DNA from: Bacteroidia bacterium
Lineage (GTDB): Bacteria > Bacteroidota > Bacteroidia > CAIKAF01
NCBI GenBank assembly: GCA_016742095.1
Contig: JACVCJ010000017.1
Location: forward strand, 19,985 to 83,984
Reading direction: 5' to 3'
DNA length: 64,000 bases
In this document: one piece after another, positions 35,731 through 43,976 of the stretch
Layout: every line of letters begins with the position of its first letter
How positions within the stretch are numbered: the stretch's first letter is position 1
The notes under the pieces: generated by a model
What the model was told of the DNA's origin: nothing
The model's database searches: none
Seen by the model: the letters and a program-made list of their open reading frames with translations, nothing else
Translations under genes and position numbers: made by a program

Positions 35731-36333
35731 ATGGATAAAAAACCGTTTATTTTTCTGGGGATCGGCGCCTCCCTCCTGCTGGGTGCCGCAACGTTCCTTT
35801 TTGTCGGGGGAGGCTCTTTTTTCAGCCGTCCGGAAAAGCCCGGTACGCTCTCGAACCCGCGCATGGCCGAAATGCTGAACGAGGCCCTGGACCAGCGCAT
35901 CCGCAGTATAGGCGATAGCATTATGTACCCCGGTTATACGCGTGAAGCCGACGATAATGCCCGCCTTTTCCTGAAGGAAGTGAAAGAAGTGGTGCCCCGC
36001 TGCACGAAAGGCCCGAACGACAATGCCAGGTTCAACAAACGCGTACTCGACGTTACGCTGAACAACGGCACCGTGCTCGAAGATCAGTATACGGGCGAAA
36101 GTTGTTATTACATGATCGAAAAGCCCAATATATACCGGGTTTTCTTTAAGGATGGCCGGGTAGTGGACGTGCAGTCGGACGGTCGTGAAAAAGAACGCCC
36201 CGTGGAGAATTTCAGGGTGGATGCCAACAGTTTTGCAGAATACCTTATCAAAGTGGACATCGGGCAGCACAAAGACCGTTATTTCCCGCGGGAGAAAACC
36301 CGTAAGGAGATCCGCGATGAATGGGAGAAATAG
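35731..36333 (+). CDS. Membrane-anchored protein of unknown function
   Basis: Not recognised. It has 200 residues with an N-terminal transmembrane or signal-anchor helix (about 6-28, FIFLGIGASLLLGAATFLFV), then an extracytoplasmic region. The middle contains alternating strands (RVLDVTLNNGTVLEDQYTGE, NIYRVFFKDGRVVDVQ) with two Cys (CTKG and GESC). The C-terminus is charged (REKTRKEIRDEWEK). It lies 40 bases after the DUF1801 gene and converges on the WG-repeat lipoprotein. Confidence 0.65.
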   Translation: MDKKPFIFLGIGASLLLGAATFLFVGGGSFFSRPEKPGTLSNPRMAEMLNEALDQRIRSIGDSIMYPGYTREADDNARLFLKEVKEVVPRCTKGPNDNARFNKRVLDVTLNNGTVLEDQYTGESCYYMIEKPNIYRVFFKDGRVVDVQSDGREKERPVENFRVDANSFAEYLIKVDIGQHKDRYFPREKTRKEIRDEWEK

Positions 36334-36339
36334 GTCTGT

Positions 36340-36867
36340 TCAGGGCTTTCCGGCCTGCTTACCTTCTTTGTCGATATAATACCAGTGTTCGCTTTTCCAC
36401 TCCACATGCTCAAAGAAAGAAAAGGCCTCGGTACAATCGTCGGCAACTTTGGCCAGGCCGTTTTCAAACGGAAATGCACAGGCGAATTTCGGCTCGATCA
36501 CGACCTTCCCCTTTGTGTCGGCATAACCGAACTTCCCGTCCTTTACAATGCGGAAGAGTCCTTCCTGCGGGTAGTCGGGGCCGTTGTCAAAGTTAAAGAC
36601 CTCGAACAGTACCCCGGCATTTTTATCGATCCCCAGTATTTTACCCGTTTTGTTTTCGGCCACCATTCCCAGGTCCTGTATGGTGTCGGTAAAGCAGAAG
36701 GCATATTTTCCTGCAGGTACAAGGGTATCTCCAACCTGGTTCAGATAGCCGCATGCTTCATCCGGACCGAATTTTACCAGGTATTTGTTCTCGGGTTTTT
36801 CTTTCGGAATGGACGAAGCACAGGACATCAGCAGTAAAAATGTGGTGGCAGGGACGTATGTTCTCAT
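36340..36867 (-). CDS. WG-repeat lipoprotein
   Basis: A 175-residue exported protein; the lipobox is LLLMSC with Cys at about residue 16. At least two WG-type repeats are visible: EGLFRIVKDGKFGYADTKGK followed by VVIEPKFACAFPFENGLAKV, the family's usual repeat pattern. WG-repeat proteins are common on the Bacteroidota cell surface and have no uniform function. It is convergent with the 35731 gene, with 6 bases between stops. Confidence 0.78.
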   Translation of the reverse strand: MRTYVPATTFLLLMSCASSIPKEKPENKYLVKFGPDEACGYLNQVGDTLVPAGKYAFCFTDTIQDLGMVAENKTGKILGIDKNAGVLFEVFNFDNGPDYPQEGLFRIVKDGKFGYADTKGKVVIEPKFACAFPFENGLAKVADDCTEAFSFFEHVEWKSEHWYYIDKEGKQAGKP

Positions 36868-37012
36868 AGCAGTGGAGTGTTTGGTGTGGATTATTTAGTG
36901 TGGAAAAATACAAAAAGTATATTTTACCCGTAATATTTTAACCCTTCTTTAGCGTGAACGGGTTAAAGGATCGTATATTTATAAGCACATTAACGCTATA
37001 AATCTCCCAGGA

Positions 37013-37630
37013 ATGACAGACCGGGAATCTCTTAAACGATTACGTATCCCCGACACGGAGCAACCTTTACGTATACTCATGAGCGCATGTCTGTCGGGCA
37101 TCCGCTGCGGTTACGACGGCACGGCGAATGGAGAGTACCCGGCAGCGCTGAAACTGCTTGAATACGATACGGTAAAGATTTTTAATTTCTGTCCCGAGGA
37201 ATTTTCCTTTGGTTCCCCGCGCGAAATGTGCGATATCTATGGCGGCACCGGTTTTGATGTACTCGATGGCCGGGCGCGTGTGCTTACGGAAAGCGGCGTT
37301 GACTGGACAGAAGGAATGCTGCGCGCTTCGGAAAAAATGCTGGAAATTGCCCGACGGGAAAAAATAGAACTGGCACTGATGATGGATATAAGTGCGGCCT
37401 GTGGCAGCCAGGTGATCTACGACGGCAACCGCTTTGCGGAGAATAAAGTGTACCGGGCCGGAGCGGGCGTATGTGCGGCACAATTGTTGCGGAACGGATT
37501 TAACGTGATCAGTCAGCGCGATTATGCTTCCCTGGAAATTCTCTACAATAAACTGGATCCTGCGCACGTGATCGATGAAACAAAGACCGACCACCACGAG
37601 ACAGACTGGTACAGATCCTATTTCGGCTAA
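37013..37630 (+). CDS. DUF523 family protein
   Basis: A 205-residue cytosolic protein of the DUF523 family. Signatures are ILMSACLSGIRCGYDG at about 22-37 with paired Cys, FCPEEFSFGSPR (CPE and PR motifs) near 60-72, and a Cys/Asp patch (MDISAACGSQVIYDG) near 125. The conserved cysteines suggest metal or Fe-S binding, but the biochemical function is not established. A TATATTTA box near 36975 could be its -7 element. Confidence 0.85.
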   Translation: MTDRESLKRLRIPDTEQPLRILMSACLSGIRCGYDGTANGEYPAALKLLEYDTVKIFNFCPEEFSFGSPREMCDIYGGTGFDVLDGRARVLTESGVDWTEGMLRASEKMLEIARREKIELALMMDISAACGSQVIYDGNRFAENKVYRAGAGVCAAQLLRNGFNVISQRDYASLEILYNKLDPAHVIDETKTDHHETDWYRSYFG

Positions 37631-37685
37631 GCGTTTTCAGAAGATCACATCTCAGGAATGATTATTTTTACCGGGATAGTCGCTT

Positions 37686-38117
37686 ATGAAAAAAATAAAT
37701 CTCTATTTCCTCTTCTCTTTTGCATTTCTCTTCGGTTCCTGCGATTTTGCGAAAATAGACCAAATGCTGCGGGACTCACTGAAAGAACGCGTGAAACCTC
37801 ATATCATGAAAAGGATGAATGAAGATAAACAACGCATAGATTACCTGTACCGGCACAGAAAGAGTCAGGTGTGGAAGTATGTGAAAGTGAAGGGAGAACA
37901 GGACGTAGTACCCTTGCTTACGGAAAATTATCCCGATGATGTGGATACTTTTTTTTATGTATTGCGGGGAGAATTCGGTCAGGTACTGCTTTGCTCCGAA
38001 CGTATCTATAACGATCGCCGGCCCGTAAACACCTCTTATTATTTTGACGACGAAGAGAGGCTCTTTCTGCTGGAACGCTCGGCCACGTATATAGATCCGG
38101 CCTGTTCTGGTCTGTAG
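37686..38117 (+). CDS. Small lipoprotein of unknown function
   Basis: A 143-residue orphan; the signal MKKINLYFLFSFAFLFGSC gives a lipobox Cys at residue 19. The mature part has a basic helical section (RDSLKERVKPHIMKRMNEDK) and a beta-rich C-terminus (NTSYYFDDEERLFLLERSAT). The C-terminal pattern parallels the next lipoprotein (SYIHYFDESGHTFAFERQCS), so the two are probably diverged paralogues. A heptad repeat block starts at its stop codon. Confidence 0.65.
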   Translation: MKKINLYFLFSFAFLFGSCDFAKIDQMLRDSLKERVKPHIMKRMNEDKQRIDYLYRHRKSQVWKYVKVKGEQDVVPLLTENYPDDVDTFFYVLRGEFGQVLLCSERIYNDRRPVNTSYYFDDEERLFLLERSATYIDPACSGL

Positions 38118-38211
38118 TCCGAAAGTCCGTGGTCCGGACCCTGCGTTCCGGGAGATAGTCCGTAGACTCATTACACATTCCTCATTCCTCCAGACTTTCG
38201 GGCTCCGGAAT
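38114..38211. repeat. Degenerate heptamer tandem repeat array
   Basis: From the stop codon of the preceding gene, the sequence reads in 7-base units with shared GTC/CTC ends: GTAGTCC, GAAAGTC, CGTGGTC, CGGACCC, then TAGTCCG, TAGACTC, ATTACAC, ATTCCTC, ATTCCTC, CAGACTT. Two units are identical and the phase holds for about 14 units. No coding or terminator function is apparent. Confidence 0.5.
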
Positions 38212-38302
38212 TTCCTACCATTAACAACATACTAACGTACGTTCATGTACTTTTTTCGCGTTGGAAACGTATATTTGATATACCTGCAAACGCTTTTACA
38301 CT

Positions 38303-38908
38303 TTGAAGACCGTATATCTGATCCCCGTATTCGCCCTGCTGCTCTGCACGGCCTGTGGCCCCGGCAAACCCGGTGATGCTTCCGCACGCAGTATTCCCGA
38401 ACCCGATATCGTGGAACGACTGCACGTTCAGAAGAAAGAGATCGAGGAACGTTTCCGCAGCGAACCCTTCCGGATATTGCTTTATACAAAGACCACAGCC
38501 TATGGTATTCCCCGCCTGGTGACCGACGATTTCCCGGAGGAAATGCATACCATGTACGAGATCCTCACCGATGATGAAGGGCGTATGATCTGTGCCTGGG
38601 AATTCCCGATGATCTCAGCCGGAGAATGGAACATTTCGTATATTCATTATTTTGATGAAAGCGGCCATACCTTTGCCTTTGAGCGTCAGTGCAGTTTCCT
38701 GAACAGTCGCTGTACACCCGGGGTGGCAAGGGAAGTACGCACCGAATTTTTCAACGGCTCTTTCCAGATGGTAGATCGGGAATACGAACTGGTGGATGCA
38801 CAGAACAAGCCGCTGCAGAAGGGCGATTGTGTATTCCCCTTCAATTTTATTTACCAGGCGTCCTCGGATACGGGCGAATACCTGAAGGCCAATAAGATCA
38901 GACGGTAG
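38303..38908 (+). CDS. Lipoprotein of unknown function, paralogue of 37686
   Basis: 201 residues; the likely start is the TTG at 38303 (MKTVYLIPVFALLLCTACGP, lipobox Cys at residue 18). A helical section (ERLHVQKKEIEERF) is followed by beta strands (RMICAWEFPMISAGEWNISY) and a C-terminal domain with a Cys pair (CSFLNSRC). It shares the YFD...FxxER pattern with the smaller lipoprotein upstream. No promoter of the TAnnTTTG type is evident, and TTG starts are less common, so the start is uncertain. Confidence 0.65.
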   Translation: MKTVYLIPVFALLLCTACGPGKPGDASARSIPEPDIVERLHVQKKEIEERFRSEPFRILLYTKTTAYGIPRLVTDDFPEEMHTMYEILTDDEGRMICAWEFPMISAGEWNISYIHYFDESGHTFAFERQCSFLNSRCTPGVAREVRTEFFNGSFQMVDREYELVDAQNKPLQKGDCVFPFNFIYQASSDTGEYLKANKIRR

Positions 38909-39078
38909 CACCTGTTTTTCTGAGATCTCCGGCGAAAAAAACAGACACTTGTGTATAAAGGTACAAAGAGGTGCCTTTTTGTTTCCTTTCGTTCGCAAAT
39001 GGATGCAATAAGCTGAATTTTAGTTAGCTACAGTTTTGTTTTTTTTTACTACCTTGCCTTATCGTTTAACCGCACTCC

Positions 39079-40989
39079 ATGCAAACCCACACCCAGCAGG
39101 CTGCAACGTCCGAAAAGACGGCCGCGGCCCAACGATCTTTTCAGGAACCCGGATCCGGGGAGAAAATGGCCGCTTCAACGGGCAGCAAACTCCCTTTTGG
39201 TTCTGTTGCCGTATCTCCGCCGCCCGTACAGCGGAAAGAGAACCGTACCGGTATGCCCGAAAATCTGAAGGCCGGCATTGAAAAACTCTCCGGCTATTCC
39301 ATGGACGACGTAAAAGTGCATTACAACTCCACGGCGCCCGCACAGCTGCAGGCACACGCCTATGCGCAGGGTTCGGATATACATATTGCCCCCGGACAGG
39401 AAAAACATCTGCCGCATGAGGCCTGGCACGTGGTCCAGCAGAAGCAGGGACGCGTACAGCCTACGGCGCAGCTGAAAGGGAAAGTACCGGTGAATGACGA
39501 CAGCGGTCTGGAAAAAGAAGCGGATGTAATGGGTGCGAAGGCGGCACAGATGCTTACAAATGACCCTGTACACCTGCCGGAGCGGTCACCTGTAGCGCCG
39601 GTATCTGCTCCGGTGCAGGCTAAATTTATAAAATTGAGCGAAGAACGGATCATAGCCGTACGGGATGCGGCTAAGATAAAGGGAGAAGACCTGGATTCAG
39701 AATATTTACAGGGACTGTATATTAAAGAAGAAGATGAAGAGAATGATACTCCGTCTCTTTTCTTTAAGGTAATTGAGCTGAACAAAGCATACCTTACCGG
39801 CAATCGTGACGATACCTTTAAGCCCAGGGTACCTATGTTTGCTAAGGTTGAAACGGTAGAAGATGCCGAGCTCAAAGAAGAAGCATTGAAAGAAGAAGTG
39901 AATGAGCAGGATCGTCTCGATCTTCTGCAGATACTGGTTTCTGACCTGGAATTGTGGAGCCTGAAGGAAGACGGCCCCTATTCGGTGGAAACGATCTGCT
40001 CGAATGCGAGAGGGCTCTTTGGAGATTTTTTCGGGCAAGCTGAAGAAAACAATATTGTAGGTAATGTACTGCTTGGGGGACTGGAAGAGGATGAAGGCGG
40101 TGGATACGGAACAATTGAGTTTCGCTTTAAGGCGGCTGCCGGAGATCTGTATCTTATGGAAGGCGAGGAATATGAAAAGCCTAAAGAAGAATTTGAAAAA
40201 TACTATCCGGGATTACGTGTAATACAGGAGAGCGAATTCATGCTGGCTAAGATTGCCGAGGTGTATTACCGGGCAGATCTTCCGTATGCCGATGAGCGCG
40301 TAAGTAATGACTATATTTTTGTGGAAGAAAGCCTTACGGAGGCCTTTGCTACCGCTTATATTGAGTTTTTTACGGGTAAAGATATCACAGCGAGAAACGC
40401 GGGTAAAGATCTGCCTAAACCTACGGGTGGACTTGCTTTACCGCCGGCACCTATTGTCAGTCCGAAAACCCGCAGTAAAGAGTATGAACACCGAGCTACA
40501 CGCGGAAGCCGGGAGGCCGGACAAAAAGCGGCTATGAATAATTATTCGGCAAAAGAGTATGTAAAACGGTTCAGCCCGGAAGAAGCCGGGAATAGTAGCT
40601 GGGAGTGGCTTCATATACAGGGAAGCCGGCTGGGTGGCCCTAATCGTCCTGAAAACCTGGTTGCCGGAACCGCAGATGCAAACACGCAGATGATACCCTA
40701 TGAACGGGCCATTTTTGAACTGAGCGGACTTGCCACTAAAGCTAAACCCCTGAAGGTGGAATGGGTCGCTACACTGCGGAATGACGGCGATGGAAATAAG
40801 ACCCATGTAGGTAACGAAATAACCATTGAGGCCGATTTCCCGAAAGGCACCCCGGAGGTAGAAGAAGACAGTTCTATAAAACCGGAAGCTGCACTGCGAT
40901 TGTTTCCCGGTAAATTTAAAGCCTCTGACGGGGCTCCTTTTACCAAAAGAGACCGTGACCTGCTGGATGATGTAAAAAGCGGGGACTGA
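39079..40989 (+). CDS. DUF4157 (eCIS-associated type) chimeric toxin-like protein
   Basis: 636 residues without a signal peptide. Residues about 1-180 form a DUF4157 module: MPENLKAGIEKLSGYSMDDV, then VHYNS, IHIAPGQEK and the HExxH-type LPHEAWHVVQQ (113-117), ending with LEKEADVMGAKA. DUF4157 proteins are frequent effectors or prodomains linked to contractile injection systems. Residues 180-460 are acidic and unrecognised. Residues about 505-545 (WLHIQGSRLGGPNRPENLV, then NTQMIPYE) resemble the His-centred core of NucA/Endonuclease_NS-type nucleases, with H512 as candidate catalytic residue. G+C falls abruptly near 39630: 40 of 60 bases at 39421, 20 of 60 at 39721. This marks a module junction. 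No injection-system genes are in the window. Confidence 0.75.
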   Translation: MQTHTQQAATSEKTAAAQRSFQEPGSGEKMAASTGSKLPFGSVAVSPPPVQRKENRTGMPENLKAGIEKLSGYSMDDVKVHYNSTAPAQLQAHAYAQGSDIHIAPGQEKHLPHEAWHVVQQKQGRVQPTAQLKGKVPVNDDSGLEKEADVMGAKAAQMLTNDPVHLPERSPVAPVSAPVQAKFIKLSEERIIAVRDAAKIKGEDLDSEYLQGLYIKEEDEENDTPSLFFKVIELNKAYLTGNRDDTFKPRVPMFAKVETVEDAELKEEALKEEVNEQDRLDLLQILVSDLELWSLKEDGPYSVETICSNARGLFGDFFGQAEENNIVGNVLLGGLEEDEGGGYGTIEFRFKAAAGDLYLMEGEEYEKPKEEFEKYYPGLRVIQESEFMLAKIAEVYYRADLPYADERVSNDYIFVEESLTEAFATAYIEFFTGKDITARNAGKDLPKPTGGLALPPAPIVSPKTRSKEYEHRATRGSREAGQKAAMNNYSAKEYVKRFSPEEAGNSSWEWLHIQGSRLGGPNRPENLVAGTADANTQMIPYERAIFELSGLATKAKPLKVEWVATLRNDGDGNKTHVGNEITIEADFPKGTPEVEEDSSIKPEAALRLFPGKFKASDGAPFTKRDRDLLDDVKSGD

Positions 40990-41184
40990 TACACGTTGTA
41001 ATGTATGAAAATAGACAATATTGTAAAAAATATACAGCCGTCGACGGCGTGGAATGCGGTGTCGCGGCACGCCCTGTACCTGTGCGTACGATAAAAAAAG
41101 CAACTGTATAAAAGTACAGGCTGATTACCCGTAGGTAGAGAATTAGGCGAAACGTAAAAAAAGTATTTTCAATTTATATACGAA

Positions 41185-41937
41185 ATGAAAAAAGAGGAAA
41201 TAGAGCTGCTTCTTTTGAAAGTAGTGGTGAATGAAGAAGAAGCCCTGTATATGAAGATATATAGAGATGGTACCCTGATCCGTCACGGGGTGGGCGGTCT
41301 GCCCCAACTGGGCATTTCGGCCATGAGTGTTTTTGAAAGGTCGCCCTGTTTTGAGACCCTGCTGGCCCGTATCCCCGATCAGTTGCTGGAAGAGCCCCTG
41401 CATTATACCGAAGAAACGCCCAACGGGGCCCTGGAATACCTGCTGGCCTGTTATGGCGTGTCGGCAAACGGTGAAACGGGCGAACAGGCCGCCTGGACAA
41501 GATCGACCGGGATCCGCTTCCTGCTCGATGCAAAGACCTCTTTCAGCCATCCTGTCCTCGGTTTCCTCGATCACTTTGTGATGGATGCGGCAGAGATCAG
41601 CAACGAATGGTATTTCGACGTGATGGTCCATGCCCGTTACGGAGCCCTGAGTTCCGCCCTGCCGGCACAGACCATGATCGCACAGCCGCAGACAGAAGAA
41701 GAGGTCCACACTCATTTTGAACACTACATAAACCAGATGCTGCAAAGCGCACGCCGCTGGGACATGAACGCTTTTGCGGCCGGAAAGACCTACTCGGCCG
41801 GGGAAGAGACCTATACCGGTGTGATACAGCAGGATGTGCAGTCTTTCCGCATCGATTTTCTGCCCGGCCCGAAAGCCGCGGGAACCCAGCCGCCGACAGA
41901 AGTGCCGCCAAAGAAAAAAGGCTGGAAATTCTGGTGA
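41185..41937 (+). CDS. Unknown cytosolic protein after the DUF4157 gene, possible immunity or accessory factor
   Basis: No family recognised. 250 residues with no signal peptide or transmembrane segment; mixed alpha/beta N-terminus (MKKEEIELLLLKVVVNEEEA), several aromatic strands in the middle and a Pro/Lys-rich tail ending in KKGWKFW. It is 195 bases downstream of the DUF4157 toxin-like gene on the same strand. Position would suit an immunity protein, but its GC content is core-like, unlike the toxin's C-terminal part, so the pairing is uncertain. Confidence 0.6.
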   Translation: MKKEEIELLLLKVVVNEEEALYMKIYRDGTLIRHGVGGLPQLGISAMSVFERSPCFETLLARIPDQLLEEPLHYTEETPNGALEYLLACYGVSANGETGEQAAWTRSTGIRFLLDAKTSFSHPVLGFLDHFVMDAAEISNEWYFDVMVHARYGALSSALPAQTMIAQPQTEEEVHTHFEHYINQMLQSARRWDMNAFAAGKTYSAGEETYTGVIQQDVQSFRIDFLPGPKAAGTQPPTEVPPKKKGWKFW

Positions 41938-42047
41938 TCTTTTGGACACTCGTGTCGGGGCCTGATTTTGGTCATGGGTTCAGGCAGATCAGAAAATAAA
42001 CACTACATTTCCCTGTCTTTTGCGCATGTATACATCACCTCTGCACC

Positions 42048-42572
42048 ATGAACTTCCATGAACTTTATGCTGAATATAAAGACAGGGTGTACAACCTGGT
42101 GCTGCAATACGTGCATAACCGCGAGGATGCCGAGGAGGTGTGCCAGGACGTATTTGTAAAGCTGCACGAAAAACTGGGTACTTTCCGGCAGGAATCCTCC
42201 CTGAAGACCTGGGTGTACCGCATTGCCGTGCATACGGCGCTCGATTTCTGCAAGGCCCGGCAGCGGCATAAGCGCCGTTTCCTGCTTTCTGCCCTGCGTC
42301 TGGGCGGTACGGAAAAAGCGCCGGACATACCCCATTTCGATCATCCCGGGGCCCGGCTCGAGGAAAAAGAAGCCCTGGCCTTTCTTTTTGCCTGTATACA
42401 CCGGCTGAACGAAAAACAGCGCACCGTCATCATCCTGCTTAAAATAGAGGAACTCTCCCAGAAAGAGACCGCAGAAGTAATGAGGCTCAGTCCCAGGGCC
42501 GTAGAGTCACTTTTTCAGCGGGCAAAGGCGGCACTGGAAAAAATAATACGTGAAAACGAAGGAAAAGGATAA
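42048..42572 (+). CDS. ECF-type RNA polymerase sigma factor (CnrH-like context)
   Basis: 174-residue sigma factor with regions 2 and 4 only. Region 2 is about 5-75 (NFHELYAEYKDRVYNLVLQY, EDAEEVCQDVFVKLHEKL, TWVYRIAVHTALDFCKARQR) and region 4 about 112-165 (LFACIHRLNEKQRTVIILLK, LSQKETAEVMRLSPRAVESL). It directs polymerase to a small regulon. It is followed after 24 bases by a small single-TM protein and then a CpxP/Spy-like sensor, the gene content of the Cupriavidus CnrYXH metal-responsive triad. An element at its 3' end recurs before the YHYH gene and may be its target promoter. Confidence 0.92.
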   Translation: MNFHELYAEYKDRVYNLVLQYVHNREDAEEVCQDVFVKLHEKLGTFRQESSLKTWVYRIAVHTALDFCKARQRHKRRFLLSALRLGGTEKAPDIPHFDHPGARLEEKEALAFLFACIHRLNEKQRTVIILLKIEELSQKETAEVMRLSPRAVESLFQRAKAALEKIIRENEGKG

Positions 42573-42586
42573 AAACATCGTCTAAA
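42556..42586 (+). promoter_or_regulatory. Candidate ECF promoter, copy 1
   Basis: This 31-bp block shares 27 positions with 44988-45018. It starts ACGAAGGAAAAGGA and ends TCGTCTAAA. GAAGG followed by 16 bases and CGTC resembles an ECF -35/-10 pair. It overlaps the sigma gene's last codons and lies 11 bases before the 84-residue gene. Confidence 0.5.
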
Positions 42587-42596
42587 ACCATATAAG

Positions 42597-42851
42597 ATGC
42601 AGGAACCATTCGATATACTCAAATCCCTGGACAGGGCACAGGCCCCGGAACTTTACCCGCAACTGATGCAGCGGATAGAAGAGACCCGCCGGCGCAGGAT
42701 CCCGGTTGCACGGGTGCGTACCGTTACCCTGCTGTTCATCTGCCTGTTGTCTGCCGAAGCCTATATCACTTTCCGGCAACATAGCCGTGACCGTCAGCGC
42801 GAGGCGCAACTCCTGGTATCACCCGTTGACAACAGCCTGTACCATGAATAA
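42597..42851 (+). CDS. Small single-TM protein, probable anti-sigma factor (CnrY-like)
   Basis: 84 residues. The N-terminal half is a soluble helical stretch (MQEPFDILKSLDRAQAPELY), then a basic cluster RRRR, one transmembrane helix (about 43-60, VTLLFICLLSAEAYITF) and a short periplasmic tail. This is the layout of CnrY-type anti-sigma factors, which bind the sigma with a short cytosolic helix and span the membrane once. It sits between the sigma gene and the CpxP-like sensor and overlaps the latter by 8 bases. Function is inferred from size, topology and order; sequence identity to CnrY was not assessed. Confidence 0.65.
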   Translation: MQEPFDILKSLDRAQAPELYPQLMQRIEETRRRRIPVARVRTVTLLFICLLSAEAYITFRQHSRDRQREAQLLVSPVDNSLYHE

Positions 42852-43299
42852 GTATACGTTCTATACGATAATTATTGCGGGACTGCTCATTTCGAACGTA
42901 TTGCTCGTGATCTTTGCCCTGGATCCGTCCCGGCCCCGTGGTTTTGATCCCGACCGCCCCCGGAATATCATCATCGGGCGCCTGGACCTGGATGAAGAGC
43001 AGGTGCGCCGGTACGACATACTGATACAGGCACATCGTACGGATATCGCCGCAAAGGACCGGGAGATCATGCACTGCAAGAGCGAACTGTATGCATATCT
43101 TACGCAGGAAAAAGGCCCGGCACCGCTCGATTCTCTCAGCGGAAAGATCGGGCAGCTGCAGCAGGAAGTAGAGAAGATACATTACGCCCATTTTTTACAG
43201 ATCAGGGCCTTGTGCCGCCCGGAACAACTGTCGGCCTTCGATGCACTGAGCCGGGACATTGCCGGTATATTTAACCCGCCACATCCCCGCCCGCGATGA
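42844..43299 (+). CDS. Membrane-anchored CpxP/Spy-like periplasmic metal sensor (CnrX-like)
   Basis: 151 residues from the ATG at 42844, which overlaps the stop of the preceding gene. An N-terminal membrane anchor (about 5-26, TFYTIIIAGLLISNVLLVIF) is followed by a helical CpxP/Spy-type domain. Candidate metal ligands cluster on its helices: H64 (QAHRTDI), M76/H77/C78 (REIMHCKSEL), H113 and H116 (EKIHYAHFLQI) and C124 (RALCRPEQ). In the CnrX paradigm such a sensor binds metal and relieves the anti-sigma. The 3' end overlaps the MbnP-like gene by 4 bases. Confidence 0.75.
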   Translation: MNKYTFYTIIIAGLLISNVLLVIFALDPSRPRGFDPDRPRNIIIGRLDLDEEQVRRYDILIQAHRTDIAAKDREIMHCKSELYAYLTQEKGPAPLDSLSGKIGQLQQEVEKIHYAHFLQIRALCRPEQLSAFDALSRDIAGIFNPPHPRPR

Positions 43300-43976
43300 A
43301 AAAGATGCTGATCTTTTCCCTTTTATGCCTGACAGAGGCCGCATATGCACAAAGCAGAACGATTAATATACGTTTTTTACCTGTATACGAAGGAAAAGAA
43401 TTAGTACTATACCAAAAATATGCTTTCCTGGACGACAGTGTAGAATTTAGCTGTCTTAAATTTTATGTATCCCGTATACAGCTTGGTTTTGAAGATGGGA
43501 GTACAGAAGAGGTACAGGAAACTTTCCGGCTGATCGACCTGGAAGATCCGGCTTCCTGCAAAATTACACATGTGTCCAAAAAAATGACTGCGTTGCACGC
43601 TCTTCGCTTCGGACTGGGTATAGACAGCCTTACCAGCAGTTCAGGCGCTATGAGTGGGGCCCTGGATCCGGTGCACGGTATGTACTGGGCCTGGCAGAGC
43701 GGTTATATTCACTTTAAACTGGAAGGCAGCACAAAATATGCAGCATGCCGTAACGGGCATTTCCGTTTTCACCTGGGCGGTTACCGTTACCCGTTCAACA
43801 GCTGGCGCGAACGGGTTTTAGCGGTTCCGGATGCAGATACGCTTAGCGTACAGCTGGACCTTGCTCCTTTTATAAAGGCCGCCGACTTGGTCCATAGCTG
43901 CGAAGTGATGAGTCCCGGAGCCCGGGCCCTGGAGCTGGTACAGATGCTTTTACCCCAATTTACCCTGCGCCCGTGA
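43296..43976 (+). CDS. MbnP-like copper-binding protein
   Basis: 226 residues, signal peptide MKKMLIFSLLCLTEAAYAQ. The family pattern of MbnP is present: a beta-sandwich with FSCLKFYVSRIQLGF near 50, DPVHGMYWAWQSGYIHFKLEG-type segment near 125-143 (read as two adjacent stretches), and CRNGHFRFHLGGYRYPF near 150. In methanobactin operons MbnP is a periplasmic protein in which the di-haem MbnH converts a Trp to kynurenine for copper binding; W129 and W131 are candidates. It overlaps the MbnH-like gene by 4 bases, a conserved pairing. Confidence 0.85.
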   Translation: MKKMLIFSLLCLTEAAYAQSRTINIRFLPVYEGKELVLYQKYAFLDDSVEFSCLKFYVSRIQLGFEDGSTEEVQETFRLIDLEDPASCKITHVSKKMTALHALRFGLGIDSLTSSSGAMSGALDPVHGMYWAWQSGYIHFKLEGSTKYAACRNGHFRFHLGGYRYPFNSWRERVLAVPDADTLSVQLDLAPFIKAADLVHSCEVMSPGARALELVQMLLPQFTLRP

